The notes: generated by a model not told the origin, from the letters alone. A stretch of DNA of 64,000 nucleotides from Malurus cyaneus samueli (GCA_009741485.1 CM019218.1:39697358-39761357), one strand, 5' to 3'; shown: positions 10,499 to 23,429, numbered from the stretch's first letter. Program-made: numbers and translations.

Positions 10499-13393
10499 TC
10501 TCTGGTCTAACAGAAACAGCAGTTCTAATTACAGGATTTAGTATTTATTTATTTCTCATCCATTTCTTAATTAGCTAGACTTTGGTGTGATTGTAAAGAG
10601 AGCAGATGCGTTTATTATTAAGTATAATACTTCACAGTAAATTATAAGACGTCTTCTAAAATATGCACATAATAGTTTTGCTAACCAGTAAAAACTTTTA
10701 GCAAAGATTTGCTTGAATCACAATCTTGAATCCAAATATTGCTAGGAAACTGGAACATACATGTGTAATCCTTACTTGTGCTCATCTCTGCAAGGACAAG
10801 AAAAGTAATTGGAAGTAAAACTATTTGTTCTATACTTATGTATGCTTTGGTATTTGAATGCACATTTTGTTGTGCTAATGTGTTAGCAGTAAAATGAGCA
10901 TGTGCATTTGCAGAGACACCTCAGAGAAGGCTGTAGTATATTAGCTTATATATTGCCTTAATATAATCCATTAAAATAGAATCTTAAAAGGAGTTACTAC
11001 AAATAGGAACATTTGACACTGGTGTTTGAGGGAAAACCCCTGCGAATACTTAGCTAAATATGCAAGCAGAAATCCCAAACACATCTCATGGAAGAACAAT
11101 TTCAAACCTGAAATTAATGCTTTATGAGAAAAAATATTCATCTCTAAATTAGGGACACTTTACTGCCATGTGTAATCTTGGATATCAGGTTTACATATGT
11201 ATGGGTTTTCTGCTTCTAATTCATTTAGGGGATGTCTTGTTTGAAATGATATACTGAGTTTTGTGTATTTAGTGTAGTGTGAACAGAGGAGGAGAAAGAA
11301 AGAGATCAGCCTTGTTAAGTAGTTTAAGTGTTTTAATTTCAAAGTGTTGTCATTCAAGGTTTGTACAGAAGTGGAAATGATTGCCTGGTTGGCCATGCAT
11401 GACTTCTTTTGTGGAGCATTCATGGCTTTATATAAGATTTAACATGTTGGTAACTACAAACTCCAAGTGTTACAGTCCTATTAGTGCAGATACAATAACA
11501 ATATGATAAAAAAAAGTAGTTGATTAATATTCTAAGCCCTAAACATTACTTGTAAAAAAACTAGTACTTTAATTAGCATTCTGTATGGAGAAGAGGTTCA
11601 ACTAGCAATAGAAACTCAAATTGAAATTTTGATTACCCGAAACAGTACTAAGACACCCATAAATTGTTCAATACCTATTTTAATTTGGGGAAACATAAAT
11701 GAATTTTCCTCTTCTGTTTTTCTGATTTAACATATCAAAAAGCAGAATTGACTCCAATGGCTTATGAGGTTGATGAAGGATAAAATATCTGAAATATTCA
11801 GTAAAACAGCTAAAGCTTCCATACTTTTTAATAATGGGAAAAAAGACAAAGCTTTTAAAGACCTACCTATTGCAAATGTGCTCTACTTAGTCCATTTCAA
11901 GGGTGGATGAAGGTAAGAATATTAATGTTTCTTTCTTGAACCATTTTGGAAAGTTCATAATTTCATTCTATCTTTTAAAATTTATTTTTCAGAATGCATA
12001 CAGGTAAAGAAAGCTGGAAACCAGTAACAGCCAGCTGTGTTCAGGCCATTAAAAGCGTCTGGGCATATCTTTAAAAAGGGACATCCAGTTGGTCTAGAAA
12101 TTAGTAATTGAAGTGAAATTATAAGTAATTAGCTGACACACTTTCAAAAACCCTGTGAAAATTATTTTAAAACATCCAACAGCTGTTGGCTAATAAAGAG
12201 AAATAGTCTAGTTGCAGCAGAACATTTTAAGTACCACTAAAAAAAATGTTAGAATGTTTTGAAGGGTAGCCGCTATGCAAAATCAGCAAGACCAGAAAAA
12301 ATGGAGTTGAAGAACAGGCAGTTTCCATCTAAATATGGGTAGAAGATATGTGAAACTAAACATGAAACTATGACCTCTTGCACCTGAGTTTCTCTAAAGT
12401 GATCGTATGCAGTGACTATTTCAGCCCAGCTGAGCTCTCTTCCCCTTGTTAACCCCTTGGCAGGTGCATTATTGGGCAGACAGACGACTGTCCCCTACTT
12501 TCTTCCTTCTTGAAAAAAAGGAAACGCTGCTCTTAATGACATTGGTAAACAATTGCTCAGCTGAAACTCTGTAGAGGATATTCCATATCTTGAGAAAGAT
12601 TGGTTGTTTTTCACTCTTTTGTGTGAATTCCTACAGAGTACTCTATGGACAATGTTGCATGTTAGCTAAAGGCAGCATATAATGATTGCAATGTAATTGT
12701 TACCACCGCTGTTTTAATTTAGAGTTTGTATTTGTTTTTATCCTTCCCTTGCATGTGCTAACAGCATGTTTATATCAGGAATGTGAGTTCCCATGATGAG
12801 CAGCTAATTATGTAAAACTTGACATCCCTGTCCAAATCCCAAATTAAAACAATTCTTCTCACCATAGGGTTATGCTATTTTACATGTAGATCTTTAATTG
12901 TTATTACAATTTTTATGTTATTTTCTCCATCTAAGCAATGAGCTATGATGGTACATTAGGAATCCTGAATATAAATGTTACATAGTTTCTTTCTCATGGT
13001 TTGATGCAGAAAAGACCTTTCCCCCCCACTAAAATCAGAAATTTTCCTGTGCAGCAATGCTAATCTTGAAAGCAGATACAATCTGTAGAGAGATGAGACT
13101 ATTTCTGTAATGTGTTACTGACAAATTTGAGAAGTATCTTACAAAGGAGGAAGCAACACCAGTTTTCAAAAGTGTCCTTCAATAACTTCCTCATTGAAAC
13201 TGTTAGCATTTAATCTGTAATGTTGGAACAAGGATCACTGAAATAGATCCCCCTGAAGTTATTATTAAATTCCTATACAGTGAAATGTGATTTATGATCT
13301 TACTGATGACACTTCTTCAGAAGAAGGGGATTTTTCCTCAAAAAATTCTACAGAGATTGAGTGCATATGAGAATGCTCTGTAGGAACCAAACT

Positions 13394-13715
13394 GTCCCTT
13401 CAAATCATGGAGTCCAACCATTAACCAGCACCTCCATGCTCATCACTAAACCATGGCTTTCAAGCGCCACTCTCACATGATCTTTTAACACTTCCAGGGG
13501 TGGTGACTCAATTACTTCCATGAGCAGCCTTTTCCAAAGCCTCACCCTCTTTCATGAAGGTTTGTATTTTTTAAATATCTAGTCTAAAACACTCTGGTGA
13601 AACTTGAAGTAGTTTTCTCTGGTCCTACCACTTGTTATCTGGGAGAAGAAATCAACCCTCGCCTTGCTACAACCTCCTTTCAGGCAGTTGTAGACAGTGA
13701 TAGGATCTGTTAGAG
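13394..13715 (-). mobile_element. CR1 LINE fragment (antisense)
   Basis: The plus strand carries, in order, 'catggagtccaaccatta', 'tcactaaaccatgg', 'ccaggggtggtgactcaa', 'gagcagccttttccaa', 'ttctctggtcctaccacttg' and 'gctacaacctcctttcaggc'. These are the antisense landmarks of the avian CR1 3' UTR and adjacent reverse-transcriptase end. The terminal octamers on the left are gone and homology stops near 13715, so both ends are eroded. The 62-codon minus-strand frame inside it (13579-13767) follows the CR1 sense direction but is not a functional protein. Confidence 0.9.
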
Positions 13716-14066
13716 AGTGGTTTAATTGGACTTTTGAGTCTTTGATACCACATTTCTCTTCAATCAATTAGTGTGGAATGCTTAGTTAATGTAATATTAA
13801 TATTTTAGGTGAAAAAAATTGATAAAGATTGTGAAAAAGTGCTAGCTTTTAGTCAGGTGTTTATGTGTTATTAAGGGAGAACTGAGATTACATACACCCC
13901 CAAAACAAAACACTTTTGCATTTAGGAGAAAAGAGTTGTGAGATTATACTTGGACACTTTGCAGAAAAAGAGAGAAGGTTAAAGATGACTTCTGGTGTTC
14001 TCTCCACCCCTGTGTGGCTGAGCAAAGATCCAGTACAAACTAGTCTGGTATTTATCAAAAGATTGA

Positions 14067-14072
<6 letters not shown>

Positions 14073-14097
<25 letters not shown>
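14073..14097. repeat. Poly(A) run, A25
   Basis: Twenty-five consecutive A bases after 'gattgaaaaagt'. No retroposed body is recognised upstream. Confidence 0.95.
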
Positions 14098-15230
14098 TCT
14101 TTGAAGGCAGAGTTCTTTCAGAGTTCTGAAATTCTCAGAAATAAAATTCCTCAGATATCTTCTCTTGCAGTTCCTTTTTAATGCCCGGAGTTGGGGAAAT
14201 TCCATAATCACTCTATTAATGATAAAATGCTTACTTACGTATTCCAACAAAATCCTGGTCAGAGTGCCAAAGAAAGTATGCTCGTGTTGTGACTCAAAGT
14301 ACTTTTATTAATTAGATGTGAAATTTGGAAGAAACTTTCTCCTGAAACACAGGATCACAATTTTTTCCAGCAGATGACACTCTGTTTCTCTCTGGAGAAA
14401 ACATCCTAATGAGTGTTCAGACTCATTCTGACATACAGAGAAAATGAGACATCTATCTTTTTGCTACAGCAAAATTTAAAAAATATTGAGCTCCTGCAAC
14501 AGGTCTTCCAGGGACTATAATTAGGTGTATTGAGGGACTTATGTACTACCTTTCTCTTTGATTGATTTACAATAGGATTATATGCATCCAATGACTGACA
14601 ATAACAAAAACAAGATTTCAGTTTCTGAGATTTTTTGTAATATTTCTGAGCTCATACACAGAGACCAGTGAAAATGAATTAAACAACCTGAGTGATTAAC
14701 TGAGTACTGGACATCTCCACCTAAGAATCCAGCCAAGTAGGAAGCCCCTAGTGAGGGAAAAAAAGCTGGGAAAAAAGGTTAAAAATTGTCATTCCAATTT
14801 AGAAAACCTGAATTGTCCATGGTATTCCAGGGTACTTTGCCCAGACAAAGGCATCCTCCAAAACCTGAGAACAATGTTTCAGGATGTTATTCTTCCTCTC
14901 TCCAAACTTTACTTTTCTCATACTTCAGTGACTGCACTGAAAGGTCCAAGTGCAGGCAGGAAAATTGAGAATTTGATCACTGGTAAAAAAAGACAGAGTA
15001 GCAATAAGACTATAGGACAGATCCCATTCTCATATTTTCCACATATCTACAGATATTCTGGATGCAGAAGGCATGTCAGAGCTGGTGTTCTTAATGCTTG
15101 CTGGTTGTGCCTGTCACTTAAACTCTAAATCTTGCAGGGTTGAAAGAAACATAACCATATGACTACATGCTTTCCCATCCAATGCATGCAGAGCAGATTG
15201 AACTCTCTTTTCCTTCCCAGATAAATTCCC

Positions 15231-15252
15231 TGAGCATTCAATGAGCATTCAA
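15231..15252. repeat. 11-bp tandem duplication
   Basis: Two perfect adjacent copies of 'tgagcattcaa'. Small local slippage or duplication event. Confidence 0.9.
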
Positions 15253-15652
15253 TTCTGTAAAACTTATTAACTGACATTTAGAAAATAAGTTTCCATTTTT
15301 GCTTTGAGACAGAACTTGTAACAAAAAAAAACCCACAAAAAATTCATAAAAAGTGTGAAGTACTTCCAGCAAAACAGAAAATTATGCAACCTTACAGAGC
15401 ACTGAAATTCTAGTTCAAAGTGTGGATTATCTGCAGAATCTAAGCTACGTCTTGGAAATTGGAAATTCATGAACATGGATCCAGATAGCCTGCCGGAAAA
15501 GATAAAAGACATTTTTTTCTTTTCTTTTCCCCTAATAGTAATACGAAGTGAAAGCCTTTATGGAGTATGTATATGAATATGTATGCATAATATGAGCTCT
15601 ACAACATCTTTATAAGTGACTTGGATGTAGGACCGCAAAGTATATTAACTAC

Positions 15653-16142
15653 ATGAAGGTTAACAAATGGTCAGATTCTACCTCTGAGCAGGGCAACACT
15701 GGACGTACAGACAGACTGGGGAATGAGATGCTGGAAAACAGTGCTATGGGAAGGAACGTGGGGATCCTGGTCAATGGAAAGTTGAACAGTCAGCAGTGTC
15801 CTGGCAGCCAGGGGGGCCAAGCTTGTCCTGGGGTGCATCAGGCACAGCATCGCCAGCCGGGCAAGGGAGGGGATTGTCCCACTCTGCTCTGACATGGAGA
15901 GGCCTCACCTCGAGTGCTGGGGGCAGTTTTGGGTGCCACAATATAATAATAAAAAAATAAAGGCATTAGAGAGAGTGGAGAAGAGAACTACAAAGATGGT
16001 GAAGCGTCAAGAGAGGAAGCCATGCAAGAAGAAGCTGAGGTCACTGGGCTTGTTCAGCCTAAAGAAGAGGAGACTGCAGGGAGACTTCATTGTGGTCTGC
16101 AGCTTCCTCACAACAGGCATTGATCTCTCTGGTGACCAGTGA
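15653..16142 (+). pseudogene. CR1 ORF2 C-terminal remnant (reverse transcriptase end)
   Basis: Two frames cover what was one CR1 reading frame. The frame from 15653 gives the 'LLESSAMGKNLGVLV'-type segment, then leaves the CR1 frame within the following glycine/glutamine-rich part. The frame from 15894 resumes the CR1 sequence from the 'RPHLE' motif to the RLRGD-like motif. The frameshift between them lies in roughly 15790-15895. In intact CR1 this region follows the palm domain of the non-LTR reverse transcriptase used for target-primed reverse transcription. The catalytic aspartates are not present in this copy. Confidence 0.85.
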
Positions 16143-16149
16143 GAGGAGC

Positions 16150-16164
16150 AAAAAAAAAAAAAAA
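16150..16164. repeat. Poly(A) run, A15, inside CR1
   Basis: An A run inside the CR1 3' region, followed by 'taataataatg'. Ordinary CR1 copies do not have it, so it arose or expanded after insertion. Confidence 0.9.
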
Positions 16165-16406
16165 TAATAATGACATGAAGCTGTGCTAGGGGCAGTTTAG
16201 ACTGGATATTAGGAAAGTGTTCTTCACTCAGAGGGTTCCCTGGGGAAATGGTCCCAGCACCAAGCCTGACAGAGTTCAAGAAGTGTTTGGACAATATGTT
16301 GGACACATGCTGTGATTCTTGAGGTGTACTGTGCAGGACCAGGAGTTGGACTTGATGATTTTTGTGGGTCCTTTCTAGCTAGGGATAAATTCTATAATTC
16401 TATGAA

Positions 16407-19400
16407 CAACTGATGTGTACACAAGTCTAAAATTTATTCATATGACATAAAACGTGAATACTATTTAAAAATAAATTTAATTTCTTTTTCTTTTCTTTCT
16501 TATGAACTCCTTATATCAACTATCTTTGAATGGAGAAGAGACATCATCCTTTTTTATTGCTAAAATTCTTTCTGTTGAAATATAGTCTTGATTAGACCAG
16601 GGCAGTTCCTGATTTAATATACACATATCTTTCATGAAAACAGTTGTACTTGCTTATAAGCAGTAATGTAAAGCTGTTAAATAGCAATATATTTTCTGAA
16701 TGCCTGCTCTTTTAGTTGACTGCACACTCCAGCTTTGACATTTGCTGTTTCATTAGTTTAGCACTGATGAATGGAAGGAAAAGGTCTCATCACAAGCGGA
16801 TTTATATGGAGCAGTTTATATGAATGAAGGAAGAGGCAGGATTAGTTAGACTTTTTTTCTGAATAGTTTTGAAGGCAATCTGCAGCTCACATAGCCCTGT
16901 GTACCCCAGAATGAACTAAATTTACTTGCACTACTCAGGATGATTTTTTATATAGCTTAATCTTCAAAATTTCTGAGGTTGGAACTTTCCTAACCATCTT
17001 ATTAGTACTTAATGAGATTACATTTATGCCATTCCTGTAAAAGAATCTGCCTTCTCTTATCATCCACTGCAGCCTGTGGCAGACAGCTCCCTTTTCCCAG
17101 CTCTCCTTCACACTGAAAAGGAGAAGTTGTCTTTAAAAGTTATCTCTACTGAATTAATAAAACATGATTATAAAAAAGGGTACTTTTTTGTTGTTCATTG
17201 TGCGACCAGTTAATACAGCTAATAATAAGAAGCTGTATTTACTGGTAAAGAGCAGTTTCTGATTAGTTAGTTAATTTTTATGAAAAGTTCTTCAGACTCT
17301 GGTAGTATTCAGAAAGTATGGTTGAAATGGAGGATTAATTGTTTGCAATGATCATTATTTTATTTGTTCATTTGTGACACTACAGAACTAAATACAACCA
17401 TTTCCAAGGAAAAATGTTTTAGATTTTTTAAAATTAGGTATTACTACTTATTACTAATAGATTTTTAAAAAATTATCCAGTTACTGACCTCTGCAGAATT
17501 TTGTCTCTTTACATTATTTTACCTTTGAGTAAATCTTGTATCTGCAATGAATTTTATCCTAAAGTCAGAAAGAGTACAATTAAAATCATTGAGCATAAAT
17601 TCAATTTCTATGCTGGCTTGTGTGTTAGGTATAGTCCTCAGAAGAGTTTAAAACCCTGATCACAGATAATGACCTTCAAGAAAATAATTGACATCAAGCA
17701 TAAAATGTCAGTGAGACTTTCATGAAAGATAATATTCTTCATCATATGTGGACCAAAATAAAAAATATTAATACAATTCATTGAATCATTCAGTTGTCAG
17801 AAATTTGTAAATACGTATTCAACATTTTCTTTCCATTTGATATATGCAAGAGTACATAATTTTAATTTTCTGGTTCTCAGACTCAGTTTCTTAGCATCTT
17901 TTGCTCATAAAACTTGTCATTTGTAAAAAATAAACATGCAGAACTAGTCAGGTGGGACTCATTGGTCATGAACAAGATCCTCTCTGTTGTCACAGGTATG
18001 TGCAAGTTCTGTATTTCTGGTGACAATCCTAAACTGCCTTCAGGCTCACAGAAAAAAACAAAACAAAACAAAACAAAACAAACCATAGTATATAGCTGTA
18101 TTTCCAGGCTCTGAAGAACTGGTTGAATAGAGACGACTGAACACTTTCTGCTCAGCTGAATTGGATAAAAGAAAGTTTAAAAAAATCCCCAGGTTTTAAA
18201 AGAAGTTACGTCCTGGAGCTGGAAACTGGACCTGTGGATAGGGTTTTCAAGAAACTCAGTTTGTGCACAATGCATAGTCAGGTAACAATAACTACATCTG
18301 CTCTCAGGAACCTCATTCCCCAAGCAACAAACATCAAAAAGTGTAGATGTATCTTGTGTGCCCACAATGGGATTTCTTTGTTTGAAATGCCTGCTACCAT
18401 TTTAGATGAAGCTGTTTCCTTATTGGAAGAGCTTAACAGATAATCCTTACAATGGAATCGTAAGGGAAAAATATGAATACAGAGTTTAGTCTTCTAAAAA
18501 TGGAAATTTTGTTGAAAAAACATGACATAAGAGGTCCTCCCTCTTACTTGCTTTGACACTAGTTTAGTGTCAAACATAAAAGCATTGTTGAATGTGGACA
18601 AACAGATTGAAAAAAAACACCAGCCAAAGTACACTAGAAAGCAATTAAAATTTTGTTTCATCAAACTTTGATGAAATTAACTGAATGAAGACCTGAAATA
18701 CGAAGGAATATTAAGAAGACAGAATTTTGGATCTATGGAGATTAAAAGAAAAGATCTTATAATACATTGGATGTATTTAAAGAAAAAATCTTTCAAGGAA
18801 GATTAGGCCTAGACAGAGAAAAATTCCCTAGACTGGAAAAGAATTTTTATAAATTTGCTTTTTAAATTATTTATTGATTTAAATTCTACTGGAGATAGAA
18901 GCCTCTTGAAAATTTTTAATCTATCAGCAGCTACTTTTTGCATAAGCGTTAAAAGAACATCCTGATGTTTTTGTTAGGTAGGGAATACAGACTGAAATAG
19001 TGGCATTTAACAAGCAATACAATGAATACATTCTGAAAAGATAAACAAACAAATGAGAACTAATTTAAAATAACATTATTTGTAACTATGCAGAGTTTTT
19101 GAGCCTCAATGGGTTCTTAAGTAACTGTAAGGTATTCCTTGCATTTTCTGTAACATAAATGTTAAGGACTTAGAGCCAGTGCTAACATTCAAGTGATTTG
19201 CAGGTGAACATGAGTGTGCTTGTGAATTAGAGAATGAAAGAAGGTGTGTTTTCTTTAGTAAAATACTGACAGTGACCTGCTGGACAGCAGTGCTTGTTTG
19301 TGTTAGCACTGCTGGTGTTTATGTTGGCCCTGCTCTCTGTGGTGGCCAGGAATGATAAATTCTGTGTGATTGTGTGCAATGTGTCCTTCTGGAGCACACA

Positions 19401-21593
19401 CTCAGCTTTGCTGCTGGCTGAACCTGCAAACATGGATGGCAGCTGCAGCTGGGAAGGAATGGGCACTGACACATAATGGAGCCAGCAAATCACATAACAT
19501 AATCAACAGGGATAGATTGCCCAGAAAAGATGACCATTGACTTATAAAGCTGTGAGGACAGTTGCAAGAATTAGTACCAGATGTGGTTCAAATCACTGTT
19601 TGACTGACTACTCTGATGGCTACTGCTACTCCTTTTTTAGTTTTCCTTTGTCTTTTGCTGCCTGATATGAGGCAGAACTGGCTCGTCTATCTATTAAGTC
19701 AGTGCCTGCAATGAAATAATAACCCTTTCCTGTTGTATGCACTTGACATTGTCTATCTCCAATGTTATTTATTGGCTTTCTTGCCTTGAACTTCTTTGCA
19801 AGCAATCCTTCCACTCACTGTGATTACATGGGGCACAGCCTGTTTTATTTCCTTCTAAGCTGTTGTATCTGACCTTTCTTGTACCTAAGTCTGCATTTGG
19901 AGATGAAGAGGAAAACTGAAGTGTAAATGAGAGAAATAGGAGCTGCTTGCATTCTCTATCAATTTGACACAGGATAGCCGTGGCTTGGAATACAATAATC
20001 AGTGTGCAGGTGCTGACACCTTTTACATCTTCAGACAATAAAACTACAGCTCAGTTTCACAATGTTGGCTGTGAGAATTCATCAATTACTGTGAACAGCC
20101 AGGCCAGGGGAACACATCAGGCTTAGCTCGGTTCAAATGCTACTTCGAACAATTAACGTCAAGAAATCAAGAACTAAAATTAGTAATGATAGTACACAAA
20201 ATGATGTTTTAGCCAAAAAAAATTATGACTTTTCAAGCATAAACATATACACATCTTACTCACATGTAACCCGTTACTATAGAACCTACAGGCCATACCA
20301 AAGCTCTGTAGAATTTGTGTCTCTACAATTCCTCAGAGCAGCGAGATCTACCAGAATCATTTCTCTGACATCATGAGGGATTTTGGCACCACTCTCACTG
20401 CCACCTTTCTTTACCATGTCAAATTAATACCACTAGTCCCTTTCATTTGCTGTTGCTGGATTCTTCCTCATTTTGGGTTCTAATCTCCAGGAAGACCTAT
20501 AATTTCCTCACTTTAGTCTCAGATCATTACTACTCTTTATGATGTTTGGTAGCCTTAGAAAAATCCACACAAAATAAAAGCTATATGTAAGTTATGACTG
20601 AATATAAAAATTCATGTTAAAGACAATAGGAATGCAAAGTCAGTAAGGAAAGGATGGTATCACCTGTATTTGGTCTTCAGCATGATAGTTTTGTTACTAT
20701 CTACATAACATTTCTTCAAAGAACCTTGGTGGCCACTGTTTATTAAATGAACATCGAAAGAAAATGAAATAATGGGTAGTTGTTCAATGTAAATTAAGCC
20801 TGAGGGTACATTTGATTGTGTTGAAAACTTGTTCTGAATATAAAATTACTTTTATTGAAATGGAATTTTTTTGGTGTTCATTATTGCAGTTGCAGTGCTT
20901 TGCATCACTGGCTAATTTATCTTCAAAAACATTATTTTAAAGATAGGTTATATATTCAGAGTGTAAGTTACATGATCTATACTGTTTTTATAAATGTTTC
21001 CTGATTAAATTAATTGTATTCAGTTTAGCTGTAAATCTCCTAATGTTTTAAGGCTTGGACTCTTCCAGGCAGCAGCAGGCCCTTGACCTTCACACTCCAT
21101 GTAAACAGCAAAGTGGCTGGCAGATTATCTGTGAGGGTCTTCGATGTGGAAATTAACTTTCTTATCAATTAATTGGTCTGGGACTCAATTTTTAGAAATG
21201 TAGACATGTTATAAAGCCTATCTGGGTTTTTTGTCCCTTTTTCTAATAAAGAAATTGAGGAAACAACTAGGAGAATTCCATACATTTAATTTAGGAAGTT
21301 ATAGGCACTGTGAACAGATAATATTTGTTTTCTTTTGAGTATTGAAAATCCCCAATAAATTAATTTTAATAAATTATGTTAACAAAATTATGTAAATATT
21401 TATTCCAAAATTAATTATCTTTGTTTTGGCTATCTTTGTTTTCCTTTGAAATCTCTTGTAGTATATTTCACAAATGGGCTTAGTGAAAAAGGCTTTTGCA
21501 ATCTATCATTACAGGATAACCACTTTACAACCAATGCTTTTTAATATTAACTTATAATAATATTTGATACTTACTATTTCTTATAAATAATAG
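16407..21593. other. Unique noncoding DNA
   Basis: No gene is supported in this 5.2-kb stretch. It contains an AAAAC simple repeat (18053-18082) and a GC-richer block around 19210-19480 that could be a decayed retroelement. A balanced block at about 20990-21200 is rich in ATTA cores. Small overlapping frames in the 19.1-19.5 kb block occur on both strands and are probably by-products of its base composition. Confidence 0.5.
18053..18082. repeat. (AAAAC)n microsatellite
   Basis: Five or more AAAAC units following an A7 run. Simple repeat in noncoding DNA. Confidence 0.9.
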
Positions 21594-21773
21594 TGCTCTC
21601 AGGCACACGGTGTGATTCCTGAGGATTGTTCTGACAATGTTCTCAGTCACATGCTGTGGCTCTTGGGAGTGTCCTGTGCAGGGCTAAGACTTGTGCTCAA
21701 CGATCCTTGTGGGTCCCTTCTTATTCATATTGGTATTCTTATTCAGAATATTCTGTGATCCTACTCACAGAAT
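21594..21773 (+). mobile_element. CR1 LINE 3'-end fragment with internal duplication
   Basis: Matches the same CR1 3' UTR type as the 15.6-kb copy: 'ctctcaggcacacggtgtga', 'gtgtcctgtgcagggct', 'gatccttgtgggtccctt', then 'atattctgtgatcc' near the end. The start of the conserved segment is present twice, 44 bases apart (from 21594 and from 21638). The terminal ATTCTGTGA (21750-21758) is followed six bases later by its perfect complement TCACAGAAT (21765-21773). Only the last part of the LINE is present, and there is no coding capacity. Confidence 0.9.
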
Positions 21774-23002
21774 GATGACTATGTTTCCTTAAGGATAATC
21801 CAGAAATAGTCAATGGGATGTGAAGTTAGAAAGATAATGGAAATATATTTCTTTTGTGTGTTTCAGGCATGGATTTGTGGTCGTTCTGTCTGGCTGCCTG
21901 TACTGACACACACACACATGGAATTGCTTTTAGGGTGTAGGACTGAATCTTTTACTGAACTTGTGCTGGTTAAAAAAGAAAACACTTTAAGAAAAAATTA
22001 AAATTAACTAAAACAGGGAGCACAGGATGTTTAAAATCATTTGAAAACAAGGTTAATCTAAGGTTTGCTTCATTTGTTGCCTGTTTGTTAAATGCCAGCA
22101 TGTTTTTGAACAAGTTAATCAACAAAATAATTGGAGCACTTCAAAAGTAGATTCCCTATTTCTTTCTCTGCAGCTAATCTCAAAAATACTGGCAATTGAC
22201 ACCAGCTCTAGAGTCCACATACATAAAAGCCATATGGTTTAATCAGTCTCTGAGACGTGTCTATCTCCTCAGCCACCTGCATCATCATTCACAGTATACA
22301 GTCTATGGACGGAGCAATCTGAAACTGCAGTCATCATTGGTATGTGAAATTTTCAGATAACAGTCTGTTGATTTAGTATTTCCTATATTCCTCCATCTTC
22401 GGATTACCAGGTCCTGGTTGTATCTGTATTTGAAGCTTTGAAATTTTTTCATATTCAGAAAACACTTCTAAGGATCTTGCAGTTCACATACAAAGCTGTG
22501 TGGGTCACAGAGACACTGAACTCTGTCCCGTTAGGATTACAGAATCAGCTTTCAAGATCTGTCCTTAACATTCTGTGTCATTATGTGTGGCTGTAAAATG
22601 ATGACCAGAGGTAAAATTTGAAAATACTCTACTTAGAGGAAGTTCAAGTGAATGCAGTCCTAGAAATGAAATGTGAAAATAGCAATACTCTTTTTTTCTT
22701 AATCTTTCTATTAAGATTTGACTCCATTTTTCATTTAACAGCTCTGCCTAAACTATTGTGAGACTGCTGGTTTTGACAGCTGTACTAAATAAAGTTCTTC
22801 TTCATTGGTCTCTCACCACAGCCTCCTCTATTTCACTCCAGATTCCTTTCTCTTTATGTAACCAAAATTATTGATTCATCAGCAATTACATTCAATTTTT
22901 TACTTCGATTTGATTATTTCTATGTTGAATATGTTATTTCCTTGATCTCTGAGTTTGTTGTTTCATTTTATTTGCAAAATAGTTCAAAGTCTGTGGTCAT
23001 GT

Positions 23003-23100
23003 GGTTTATTTTTGTTTGTTTGTTTTTTGGGTTTTTTTGTTTGTTTTTTTTTCTTTTGTTTTTGTTTTTTGGTTGTTTTTTTTTGTTGTTTTTTTTCTTT
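23003..23100. repeat. T-rich low-complexity tract (GTTT/T runs)
   Basis: Nearly a hundred bases of T runs broken by single or double G bases. On the minus strand this is an A-rich tract with C interruptions, like those at 721-819 and 39350-39427. It yields a meaningless Phe/Val/Cys-rich frame. Confidence 0.9.
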
Positions 23101-23409
23101 CCTAAAAAAGATATGTAGAGAACCTGGAATATCATTTCAACCAAGTTATATATTTAATTAAACATCTCAAGATAAGTTAAATCAAATGCCCATCTAAGAA
23201 AATCTCCAAAAGACACCGTAAAATTTACATAAAAGTTTACTGTGTGTTTCTTTATTCCTCATGTAGGAAAACCCTTAATACATAAGCACAGAATGTTATC
23301 TCAGAGTCTTCCTTTCCAGATTCCAGAATAATCACTGATTTTAAGTGGGGAAAAAATAGCCTTTCCATTTTATATACAGGTCCCAAGTTAAATAAACTCC
23401 TACTTAGGG

Positions 23410-23429
23410 AAAAAAAAAAAAAAAAAAAA
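23410..23429. repeat. Poly(A) run, A20
   Basis: Twenty A bases 56 bases before a longer T run, so the two can pair within one strand. Confidence 0.95.

Larger units (their letters stand above)
8781..13379. other. Unique noncoding DNA with A/C-rich and C-rich tracts
   Basis: No gene is supported. It holds an A/C-rich simple tract at about 9834-9918, a G8 run at 10424-10431, a C-rich quadruplex-type tract at 10478-10498, and a possible old CR1 scrap at 10258-10330. A balanced block at about 12640-12850 contains several TAAT/ATTA motifs and could be a conserved noncoding element. That is inference from composition only. Confidence 0.55.
13716..15596. other. Unique noncoding DNA
   Basis: No gene is supported. 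It contains an A25 run (14073-14097) and an 11-bp tandem duplication at 15231-15252. Frames of 120-125 codons here are either driven by the A/T run (13888-14250, minus) or lack any recognisable domain (14751-15128, plus). Confidence 0.55.
15597..16406 (+). mobile_element. CR1 LINE, 5'-truncated, with reverse-transcriptase remnant and 3' end
   Basis: The longest transposon in the window. The left end encodes LYNIFISDLD (15597-15626), a CR1 reverse-transcriptase motif. Then about 150 bases expected to encode the catalytic FADD region are missing, and homology resumes near 15650. The end of the polymerase domain follows in broken frames: EMLENSAMGRNVGILVNGKL (about 15725-15784), then RPHLECWGQFWVPQY and LGLFSLKKRRLQGDF (15897-16090). 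The 3' UTR runs through 'ttcactcagagggtt' and 'ggagttggacttgatgat' to the terminal 'attctataattctatgaa'. A 15-A run at 16150-16164 interrupts the junction of coding and 3' UTR. The copy is dead: truncated, frameshifted and lacking the active-site block. Confidence 0.93.

Noticed and set aside
13888..14250. 120-codon minus-strand frame with a long Phe stretch
   Set aside because: The Phe stretch is the A25 run read on the other strand; the rest shows no domain.
14751..15128. 125-codon plus-strand frame
   Set aside because: No recognised domain, overlapped by another frame on the same strand, and no splice or promoter context.
20100..20400. Possible nuclear copy of mitochondrial DNA
   Set aside because: I could not match any mitochondrial gene or tRNA in order; composition alone is not evidence.
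23003..23161. 68-codon Phe/Val/Cys-rich membrane-like protein
   Set aside because: Translation of the T/G-rich low-complexity tract.
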